A stretch of 5,316 bases of DNA. Origin: Mageeibacillus sp. UBA5442. GTDB taxonomy: Bacteria > Bacillota > Clostridia > Saccharofermentanales > DTU023. Under the pieces are notes generated by a model. That model saw only the letters and a list, made by a program, of their open reading frames with translations, had not been told where the DNA came from and made no database searches. Every line of letters starts with the position of its first letter. The stretch's first letter is position 1. Below, in pieces: positions 1-5,316 of this stretch. Both the position numbers and the translations under genes were made by a program. The DNA lies in NCBI GenBank assembly GCA_002427475.1, contig DIRG01000021.1:7880-13195 (forward strand), in the 5' to 3' direction.

Positions 1-239
1 TCATACCGGTCATTACTTATTTCGGCCCCATGTTGGCTTACATAGTCACGGGCTCTTTGGTTGTTGAACGAATTTTTGCTGTGCCGGGTATCGGCAGATC
101 TTTTGTGAACAGCATCACCGGTCGTGATTATCCCCTGATCATGGGAACAACTATAGTCTTGGCGAGCTTGATTGTCCTCATGAATCTACTGGGAGACATC
201 ATGTACAAACTGGTTGATCCTCGTATCAGCTTTGAATAA
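1..239 (+). CDS. oppB: Peptide ABC transporter permease OppB, C-terminal fragment (5' end outside window)
   Basis: This is the last 78 codons of an inner-membrane permease that pairs with OppC to form the peptide channel. The reading frame is open from base 3 and enters from upstream, so the Met at base 30 is internal and not a start. The visible part begins IPVITYFGPMLAYIVTGS, then VVERIFAVPGIGR, then GRDYPLIMGTT, and ends in LVDPRISFE. These are the hallmark C-terminal segments of OppB/DppB permeases: the fifth and sixth membrane helices with the conserved E-x-I-F-x-x-P-G-x-G turn between them and the D-P-R terminus. The EAA coupling loop that contacts the ATPase lies just before this part and is not in the window. 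The stop codon TAA (237-239) overlaps the Shine-Dalgarno site of oppC. DppB or AmiC naming would fit equally; the permease family is certain, the exact substrate is not. Confidence 0.92.
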   Translation, partial: IPVITYFGPMLAYIVTGSLVVERIFAVPGIGRSFVNSITGRDYPLIMGTTIVLASLIVLMNLLGDIMYKLVDPRISFE

Positions 240-245
240 GGAAAG
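238..245 (+). promoter_or_regulatory. Ribosome binding site of oppC
   Basis: AAGGAAAG begins inside the oppB stop codon and lies 9 bases before the ATG at 255. This supports that start over the next in-frame ATG at 276 and lets ribosomes ending oppB reinitiate on oppC. Confidence 0.75.
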
Positions 246-254
246 TAAATATAG

Positions 255-1313
255 ATGAAAAAGAATCCTTTAAGCATGCATGTCGATATTGACGCCTTTA
301 TTCCCGCTAGCGAAGAAGAGAAAGAGTACATGGTGCAAATGCGCCCCTCCTCTACCTTCTTCCGCGATGGTGCCAGACGCCTGCGGAAAAACAAGGTGGC
401 GATGTTCAGCCTTATAGTTATAGTTATAATTGCATTCTCATCGATCTTTGTACCGATGTTTTGGCCCTATTCCTACGAGGAGCAACTGGGCGTAAGACCG
501 GGCAAAAGAGTCGATCCCTCATATAACAACCTAGGTCCGTTTGAATATGGTAAAACAGAACAAGAAATGATCGCTGCGGGAGAGTCCGTATTCCCTCACA
601 TCTTCGGCACCGACTCAGCCGGAAGAGATTATTTCATCAGAGTTATTTACGGCACCCGCATTTCCTTAGCTGTCGGCTTTTTCGCCAGTATCATCGTATT
701 AATTATCGGGCTGATTGTCGGCTCTCTCGCGGGCTATTTAGGTGGCAAGGTCGACCTGATCGTCATGCGCATCGTTGATATTATTTATTCATTACCGGAC
801 ACCTTGATGGTCATATTGCTGGCCGCAATCTTGCGGGTCACGCTGGGTGACAGCCTTGAAGGAACCTCCTTGGAAAGCATTGGCTCCAACATCATTAGTC
901 TGTTTATTGTTTTTGCACTCTTGTACTGGGTCTCAATGGCTCGTCTAGTTCGCGGACAAATCCTTTCTCTGCGCGAGGAAGAATACGTCCTCTCGGCTAG
1001 AGCGACCGGTGCCAAAGGCCTGTGGATTATTCGTAAGCACTTGCTGCCTAATTCTATCAGCGTGATTATCATCTCCACTGCCCTACAAATACCCAGTGCA
1101 ATTTTCACTGAAAGTTATCTGTCTTTCTTGGGCTTGGGCGTTAACGCACCAATGCCGTCGCTGGGCTCATTAGCATCCGATGCGCTGAACGGAATCAATT
1201 CGTATGCATACCGTTTAGTTATCCCGGCAATATCAATTTCTTTGATTGTCTTATCTCTGAACTTGCTTGGCGACGGATTGCGTGATGCTTTTGATCCGAA
1301 ATTAAACAGATAA
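255..1313 (+). CDS. oppC: Peptide ABC transporter permease OppC
   Basis: The second channel subunit of the importer, 352 residues, forming the membrane pore with OppB. A cytoplasmic N-terminus of about 47 residues ends in the basic stretch RRLRKNK before helix 1 (about 48-69), as in OppC_N domains. The family motif GTDSAGRD is at 118-125. Further helices are visible near 135-160, 168-193, 211-228, 267-290 and 321-340. The EAA-type loop that docks on an ATPase is at about 241-266 (EEEYVLSARATGAKG then RKHLLPN). The tail has ESYLSFLGLG (286-295) and LGDGLRDAFDP (338-348), both typical of OppC/DppC. It is longer than Escherichia coli OppC (about 302 residues). The extra length is mostly in the external segment between helix 1 and GTDSAGRD (71-117), in the loop between helices 3 and 4 (about 195-212), and slightly at the N-terminus. 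It starts 15 bases after oppB and is surely in the same operon. Confidence 0.95.
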   Translation: MKKNPLSMHVDIDAFIPASEEEKEYMVQMRPSSTFFRDGARRLRKNKVAMFSLIVIVIIAFSSIFVPMFWPYSYEEQLGVRPGKRVDPSYNNLGPFEYGKTEQEMIAAGESVFPHIFGTDSAGRDYFIRVIYGTRISLAVGFFASIIVLIIGLIVGSLAGYLGGKVDLIVMRIVDIIYSLPDTLMVILLAAILRVTLGDSLEGTSLESIGSNIISLFIVFALLYWVSMARLVRGQILSLREEEYVLSARATGAKGLWIIRKHLLPNSISVIIISTALQIPSAIFTESYLSFLGLGVNAPMPSLGSLASDALNGINSYAYRLVIPAISISLIVLSLNLLGDGLRDAFDPKLNR

Positions 1314-1317
1314 GAAA

Positions 1318-1323
1318 AGAGGA
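1318..1323 (+). promoter_or_regulatory. Ribosome binding site that fixes the GTG start of oppD
   Basis: AGAGGA ends 5 bases before GTG at 1329. The oppC stop TAA (1311-1313) is in the same frame with no ATG, GTG or TTG between, so no upstream start is possible. The next in-frame Met (residue 54) would remove the Walker A motif. GTG is therefore the real start. Confidence 0.85.
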
Positions 1324-1328
1324 CACAA

Positions 1329-2360
1329 GTGGCACTTTTAGAAGTTAAAGATTTACATACATCATTTTTCACCGAAGCCGGTGAAGTTAAAGCTGTTAAC
1401 GGCATCTCTTTTGACCTTGAATACGGAAAAGTTCTCGGTATCGTGGGCGAATCCGGTTCAGGAAAATCCGTTACAGCCTATTCCATCATGCAGATCCTGG
1501 CCCCGAACGGCAAAATCGTCTCCGGTTCAATCAAGTTTGACGGGCAAGAACTGATTGGTATGGACAAAAAATCTATGCGTGAGATTAGGGGAAAAAGGAT
1601 CTCCATCATCTTTCAAGATCCTATGACCTCTCTGAACCCCGTTTACTCCATAGGACATCAGTTGTTGGAAGCAATTAAACTGCACACTGATTACAAAGGA
1701 GCTGCTGCCCGCGAGCGCGCGGTTGAGCTACTGCGCTTGGTCAATGTCAATGACCCGGAAAGACGCGTCAAACAGTATCCTTACGAGCTGTCCGGCGGAA
1801 TGCGCCAGCGCGTTATGATCGCCATGGCGCTTGCCTGCGAACCGGACATACTGATAGCTGACGAGCCGACCACCGCTCTGGACGTTACCATTCAAGCTCA
1901 GATCTTGGAATTGATGATGTCTCTACAAGATGAAATCGGCATGTCCATCATTATGATCACCCATGACCTCGGTGTGGTAGCGCAATTGTGCGACGAAGTA
2001 GTTGTCATGTATGCCGGCGAAATCTGTGAGCAGGGCACTGCTGATGAGATTTATTACAATCCGCGTCATGAGTACACCAAAGGCTTACTCAACTCAATTC
2101 CGACTGCCAGCATGGCAGGCAAAAAGCTTGAGCCCATCAGCGGCACCCCGATTGATTTACTAAACCTACCGGCCGGCTGCCCTTTCGCACCGCGTTGCGG
2201 CGAGACCATGAAAATTTGCATCAGACAACACGCGCCGCGCATGCAAATCAATGATGAGCATATAGCTTACTGCTGGGTGAATGTCAGGGAAGGTGTGGCC
2301 GACGGCTCCATCATCCCTACAGGAACAGAAATGCAAACAGAGGTAGCTTTACATGAATAA
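1329..2360 (+). CDS. oppD: Peptide ABC transporter ATP-binding protein OppD
   Basis: One of two ATPase subunits that power peptide uptake from the cytoplasmic face; 343 residues, a normal length. All catalytic motifs are present: Walker A GESGSGKS (40-47), Q-loop IFQDP with Gln96, signature LSGGMRQR (154-161), Walker B ILIADEP (174-180) with catalytic Glu179, D-loop ALDV (183-186) and switch His212 in THDLG. The MTSLNP stretch after the Q-loop is typical of the Opp/Dpp branch. The C-terminal oligopeptide/dipeptide transporter domain (about 235-320) has NPRHEYTKGLL and then Cys284, Cys290, Cys297 and Cys315, spaced CX5CX6CX17C. This matches the [4Fe-4S] cluster site described in DppD/OppD-type ATPases. 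It starts with GTG 15 bases after oppC and its last 8 bases overlap oppF. Assignment as D rather than F rests on gene order and LSGGMRQR; the name DppD is also possible. Confidence 0.96.
   Translation: MALLEVKDLHTSFFTEAGEVKAVNGISFDLEYGKVLGIVGESGSGKSVTAYSIMQILAPNGKIVSGSIKFDGQELIGMDKKSMREIRGKRISIIFQDPMTSLNPVYSIGHQLLEAIKLHTDYKGAAARERAVELLRLVNVNDPERRVKQYPYELSGGMRQRVMIAMALACEPDILIADEPTTALDVTIQAQILELMMSLQDEIGMSIIMITHDLGVVAQLCDEVVVMYAGEICEQGTADEIYYNPRHEYTKGLLNSIPTASMAGKKLEPISGTPIDLLNLPAGCPFAPRCGETMKICIRQHAPRMQINDEHIAYCWVNVREGVADGSIIPTGTEMQTEVALHE
2339..2343 (+). promoter_or_regulatory. Ribosome binding site of oppF, inside oppD
   Basis: AGAGG lies within the last codons of oppD, 9 bases before the oppF ATG at 2353. 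With the 8-base gene overlap, translation of oppF is probably coupled to that of oppD, favouring equal amounts of the two ATPases. Confidence 0.7.
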
Positions 2361-3342
2361 TACTCTTACAGCTAAATATCTACTTGAGGTAAATAATTTA
2401 AAGCAATATTTCGATATCAACACCGGGTTCTTTCGTTCACAAGCGCTGAAGGCAGTAGATGACGTCAGCTTCAACATCAGCGAAGGCGAAACCTTGGGGC
2501 TAGTTGGGGAATCAGGCTGTGGGAAAACTACTGTCGGCCGCAGCATTCTCCGCCTATATGAGCCTACTGCAGGAGAAATATCCTATAAGGGAAAAGAAAT
2601 TAAGACGGAAAAGGATCTCGGCAAATTTCGCAAACAAGCGACAATGGTCTTTCAGGATCCGTATTCTTCCTTAAATCCTCGCATGACGGTCGCAGATATT
2701 ATAGGAGAACCCCTAGATGTCCACAAACTCTGTTCCTCCAAGAGCGAGCGCAAAGAACGCATCCTCGAATTGATGGATAGGGTCGGACTTAACAGCGAGC
2801 ATGCAGCTCGTTATGCGCACGAGTTTTCCGGAGGCCAGAGACAAAGAATCGGTATCGCCAGAGCTTTGGCAGTCAAACCCGATTTCATCGTTTGCGACGA
2901 ACCGGTCTCCGCTCTGGACGTATCCATTCAGGCGCAGGTAATCAATATGTTTGAGGAATTGCAGGAGGACTTAGGTCTGACTTATCTTTTCATAGCTCAT
3001 GACCTGCTCATCGTGCGTCATATCTCCGATCGTATCGCAGTTATGTACTTGGGTAAGTTAGTAGAAATGTCGTCAGCTGATGAAATCTATGACCATCCGC
3101 TGCATCCTTATTCCAAATCCTTAATTTCTGCGGTACCGGTCCCCGATCCTCATATTGCACGCGCCCACGAACGTATTGTCTTAAAGGGTGAAATACCCAG
3201 CCCCTTGAATGCCCCTTCAGGCTGCGGCTTCCGTACACGCTGTCCGTACGCGATCGAATGTTGCGCGGAAACCGTTCCGGAATTCGAAGAAGTACATGAA
3301 GGCCATTTCGTAGCCTGTCACAGGGTGGACGAAATTAATTAG
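2353..3342 (+). CDS. oppF: Peptide ABC transporter ATP-binding protein OppF
   Basis: The partner ATPase of OppD, 329 residues, a normal length. Motifs in order: Walker A GESGCGKT (52-59), Q-loop VFQDP with Gln101, PYSSLNPRMTV (103-113) which is characteristic of OppF/DppF, signature FSGGQRQRIGIARAL (158-172), Walker B FIVCDEP (178-184) with catalytic Glu183, D-loop ALDV (187-190) and switch His216 in AHDL. All residues needed for ATP hydrolysis are present. The N-terminal VNNLKQYFDINTGFF is the usual OppF opening before the core fold. The C-terminal domain has HPLHPYSKSLISAVPVPDP (248-266), typical of OppF, then Cys291, Cys297, the pair Cys303-Cys304, and Cys322. Using Cys304 the spacing is CX5CX6CX17C, the same as in OppD, suggesting a second Fe-S site. 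The start overlaps the oppD end by 8 bases and has its own ribosome site. DppF is an equally valid name. Confidence 0.96.
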   Translation: MNNTLTAKYLLEVNNLKQYFDINTGFFRSQALKAVDDVSFNISEGETLGLVGESGCGKTTVGRSILRLYEPTAGEISYKGKEIKTEKDLGKFRKQATMVFQDPYSSLNPRMTVADIIGEPLDVHKLCSSKSERKERILELMDRVGLNSEHAARYAHEFSGGQRQRIGIARALAVKPDFIVCDEPVSALDVSIQAQVINMFEELQEDLGLTYLFIAHDLLIVRHISDRIAVMYLGKLVEMSSADEIYDHPLHPYSKSLISAVPVPDPHIARAHERIVLKGEIPSPLNAPSGCGFRTRCPYAIECCAETVPEFEEVHEGHFVACHRVDEIN

Positions 3343-3343
3343 T

Positions 3344-3380
3344 TTTCAAATATGTGAGTTTTTCACAGCATATTTTGAAA
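3344..3380 (+). promoter_or_regulatory. Imperfect AT-rich hairpin in the oppF-oppA spacer
   Basis: The 77-base spacer contains an inverted repeat. An inner stem TGTGA (3353-3357) pairs with TCACA (3363-3367) around the loop GTTTT. An outer stem TTTCAAATA (3344-3352) pairs with TATTT and GAAA (3371-3375, 3377-3380), with a GCA bulge (3368-3370) and a single T bulge (3376). That gives 14 base pairs. It could be a weak terminator or attenuator, an mRNA processing or 3'-end stabilising stem, or part of the oppA leader. A proper terminator is doubtful because the stem is AT-rich and the only T run (3387-3390) is four bases long and comes six bases later. Confidence 0.5.
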
Positions 3381-3406
3381 TAGATCTTTTGCAAGTAAGC
3401 ACTGGA

Positions 3407-3413
3407 AAGGAAG
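3407..3413 (+). promoter_or_regulatory. Ribosome binding site of oppA
   Basis: AAGGAAG, within a longer purine run (3404-3417), lies 6 bases before the oppA ATG at 3420. It is a strong site, in keeping with high expression of a binding protein. Confidence 0.75.
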
Positions 3414-3419
3414 AAAATT

Positions 3420-5270
3420 ATGAAAAAAATTATCGCACTGCTACTAGTTTTGGCGCTTGCGCTGACAATAGTAGCCTGTAACGGAACTGACGAGCCTGTA
3501 GTTACTGATCCACAAGGTTCGGGAGCTCCTACAGACCCCGCCACGGAAGAACCAAGTACACCAAGTGAGCCTGTTGATCCAGGTGCAGCAAGTATTGCGG
3601 TTTCTTTATCTTCAGAGCCGGACACCCTAGATCCTGCTTTGAACTCCGCAGTTGACGGTGCTACCCTGATTATTCACCTTTTTTCAGGTCTAGCAAAATG
3701 GGAAACTGACGCAGACGGCAACTTTACGATCGTAGCTGATGGAGCGGAAGAATTGGTCGAAGGCGTTGCCAACGACGACGGCACTGTTACCTACACCTAC
3801 ACTTTGCGCGACGGCTTAAAGTGGTCAGATGGACAGGACGTCACGGCAGAAAACTTTGAATATGCATGGAAACGCGCCGCTTCAGTTGATCTGGGTGCCG
3901 ACTATGGTTACATGTTTGAAGTTATCGACGGCTATGGTGAAGAACTTAACGTTCAGGCCACCGACGAGAAAACTCTAGAAGTAACGCTGGCCAACGCTGT
4001 CCCCTACTGGGATGAGCTGCTGGCATTCCCGACCTACTTCCCCGTTCGCGAGGATGTAGTCGCAGACGAGGCTTGGGCAACTGACCCGGCTACTTATGTC
4101 TCAAATGGTCCCTACACGATGAGCTCATGGGATCACGACAGCAAAATTACATTGCAAAAAAACCCGGATTGGTTCGATGCCGACACCATCACCATGGATA
4201 CAATCGAATTCTACCTTTCCGATGATTCCAACAATATGCTCGCCAACTTCAAGAGTGGAGCCTGGCAGCTAATTGACGACGTACCGACTAATGAGATCGC
4301 TTCCTTAAAGGATGAGTATCCTGATGAATTCTTCATCCAAGGGCAGATCGGTACCTATTACGTGTGCTGGAACGTTAATGCTAGCGTCCTGCCTGAAGGT
4401 TCCGACCTCAGCGGCGTTGAAGCAGAACAGGCTCAGGCCGAAATCCGTAATGCCATCAGCTTACTCTTCGACCGTAATTACATTGTGGAAGATATCGCTC
4501 AAGGCGGACAAGTCCCGGCTTCATCCTTCGTAGCCATGGGTCTCACCGATGCTGACGGCACAGAGTTTTACCTGAACGCAGGCCCCAGCGGAGATTATCA
4601 CGGTTACTTTAACGTCGATCCTTCGGAAGAAGTTATGGATGCTAACTACAGTGAAGCACTTGAGATCTTGAAGAAGTATTATGACTTTGACGATGCGACG
4701 CAGCAATTCACCAACTTCCCCACCCTGGATTATCTCTACAATACCAACGAGGGACATAAAGCTATCGGTGAGTACCTGCAGAGTGCTTTAGCAGGTGTTG
4801 GCATTAACATGACCATGGAAAACCAGGAATGGGCAACCTTCCTCAACACCCGTAAAGAAGGCGACTACACAGTAGCTCGTAACGGTTGGGTTGCTGACTA
4901 CAATGATCCGATTACCTTGCTTGACCTGTGGACCTCCGGCTCCGGTAACAACGACGTACAGTTCGGAAAAGATGAGCACGCAGACGTTGCCGCTTACGAC
5001 ATCGACCTGACAGAGTACGGTCTTGACATCGTGGTCGAGGGTGGAACTTGGGCTGAAACCTATGATGTCGTCATCGCTCAGATCAAGGCTTCCACAGACG
5101 ACGAACAGCGTTATGGTCTGATGCACGCCGCAGAAGATCTGCTCATGAGCACAGGCGCCGTTACACCGATTTATTACTACACTGACCTCTACATGCTGAG
5201 TGAATCAGTCAGCGGTTTCTACTCTAACCCGCTCGGCTACAAATACTTCATGTACACCTCAGTCGAATAA
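3420..5270 (+). CDS. oppA: Peptide-binding lipoprotein OppA (SBP_bac_5 family)
   Basis: The extracellular receptor of the importer, 616 residues, which captures peptides and hands them to OppB-OppC. A signal peptide (Met-Lys-Lys, hydrophobic 4-18) ends in the lipobox IVAC with lipidated Cys20. Residues 21-57 form a Pro/Thr/Glu/Ser linker with no Lys or Arg. The solute-binding domain starts near 58: SSEPDTLDPAL (64-74), LRDGLKWSDGQDVTAENF (129-146), NGPYTMSSW (229-237), GTYYVCWNVN (311-320), then GWVADYNDPITLLDLW (489-504). By analogy with enterobacterial OppA, where Asp419 in GWCADYNEP binds the peptide N-terminus, Asp493 should play that role. It is longer than common family members (about 540-550). 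The linker and an apparent insertion at about 515-555 account for much of this. By hand count, the mature part has about 108 Asp+Glu against 23 Lys+Arg, which is very acidic. It is the last gene of the cluster, behind a 77-base spacer, so it may be expressed above the permease genes. Peptide length preference cannot be read from the sequence. Confidence 0.94.
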   Translation: MKKIIALLLVLALALTIVACNGTDEPVVTDPQGSGAPTDPATEEPSTPSEPVDPGAASIAVSLSSEPDTLDPALNSAVDGATLIIHLFSGLAKWETDADGNFTIVADGAEELVEGVANDDGTVTYTYTLRDGLKWSDGQDVTAENFEYAWKRAASVDLGADYGYMFEVIDGYGEELNVQATDEKTLEVTLANAVPYWDELLAFPTYFPVREDVVADEAWATDPATYVSNGPYTMSSWDHDSKITLQKNPDWFDADTITMDTIEFYLSDDSNNMLANFKSGAWQLIDDVPTNEIASLKDEYPDEFFIQGQIGTYYVCWNVNASVLPEGSDLSGVEAEQAQAEIRNAISLLFDRNYIVEDIAQGGQVPASSFVAMGLTDADGTEFYLNAGPSGDYHGYFNVDPSEEVMDANYSEALEILKKYYDFDDATQQFTNFPTLDYLYNTNEGHKAIGEYLQSALAGVGINMTMENQEWATFLNTRKEGDYTVARNGWVADYNDPITLLDLWTSGSGNNDVQFGKDEHADVAAYDIDLTEYGLDIVVEGGTWAETYDVVIAQIKASTDDEQRYGLMHAAEDLLMSTGAVTPIYYYTDLYMLSESVSGFYSNPLGYKYFMYTSVE

Positions 5271-5271
5271 A

Positions 5272-5301
5272 GTTTAAGTAAGAAATTACTGTTCTTTAAA
5301 C
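5272..5301 (+). terminator. Possible weak hairpin after oppA
   Basis: Directly after the oppA stop, AGTAA (5277-5281) pairs with TTACT (5286-5290) around a GAAA tetraloop. GTTTA (5272-5276) can pair with TAAAC (5297-5301), leaving a six-base bulge. The stem is short and AT-rich and no long T run follows before the window ends; the remaining bases are a C/T-rich stretch. It may be a weak terminator or 3'-end structure of the operon transcript, or chance. Confidence 0.3.
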
Positions 5302-5316
5302 ACTGCCCCTCCTCTT

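Noticed and set aside
30..239. Small 69-residue membrane protein starting at the first ATG
   Set aside because: The frame is open to the window edge and the codons before the ATG (IPVITYFGP) match OppB, so this is an internal Met of a truncated gene.
412..430. Tandem TTATAG repeats ending in a perfect TATAAT, which looks like a -10 box
   Set aside because: It encodes the Leu-Ile-Val run of the first OppC membrane helix, and no good -35 element lies 16-18 bases upstream.
3326..3386. Candidate promoters for oppA (for example TGGACG with AATATG, or TTTTCA with TAGATC)
   Set aside because: The -10 candidates match only about three of six consensus bases and the second pair has a 15-base spacer. 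In AT-rich DNA this is expected by chance.
3335..3625. 96-codon minus-strand reading frame across the oppF-oppA spacer
   Set aside because: It is the antisense of the low-complexity oppA linker and signal region, shows no recognisable domain, and no ribosome site supports it.
4788..5126. 112-codon minus-strand reading frame inside oppA
   Set aside because: It lies wholly antisense to well-conserved OppA coding sequence and has no recognisable family features.
5301..5316. C/T-rich end that reads as a strong Shine-Dalgarno (GAGGAGGGG) on the minus strand, with GTG nearby
   Set aside because: The reading frame from that GTG stops after five codons, so there is no gene.

Overview
The window holds one gene cluster for a peptide ABC importer of the Opp/Dpp (PepT) class, all on the + strand: the 3' end of oppB (permease), then complete oppC (permease), oppD and oppF (two ATPases) and oppA (lipoprotein peptide-binding protein). 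No RNA gene, CRISPR array, insertion sequence, phage gene or regulator gene is visible.

The organism is most likely a Bacillota (Firmicutes) member, probably a clostridium-like anaerobe. Purine-rich Shine-Dalgarno sites (AAGGA, AGAGGA, AGAGG, AAGGAAG) stand before every visible start. The binding protein is a lipoprotein with a Gram-positive style signal and a long Pro/Thr/Glu linker instead of a free periplasmic protein, and the B-C-D-F-A order is common in that phylum. This is inference from style, and genus or family cannot be told.

Layout: 1-239 is the end of oppB; 255-1313 is oppC after a 15-base gap; 1329-2360 is oppD after another 15-base gap, with a GTG start; 2353-3342 is oppF, overlapping oppD by 8 bases; 3343-3419 is a 77-base spacer with an AT-rich hairpin; 3420-5270 is oppA; 5271-5316 is a short tail with a possible small hairpin. 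The tight B-C-D-F packing implies one transcript with coupled translation. The spacer before oppA is the one place where expression could be reset, which would suit the need for more binding protein than transporter.

How they work together: OppA, anchored by lipid outside the membrane, captures peptides and delivers them to the OppB-OppC channel. OppD and OppF bind its cytoplasmic face and hydrolyse ATP to drive uptake. Both ATPases have all canonical motifs, and both carry a C-terminal four-cysteine motif with identical spacing that matches the [4Fe-4S] site known from DppD/OppD-type ATPases.

I see no novel system here. The points worth a second look are the very strong negative charge of mature OppA, an apparent insertion in its C-terminal part, the paired Cys motifs, longer external loops in OppC, and the hairpins flanking oppA.
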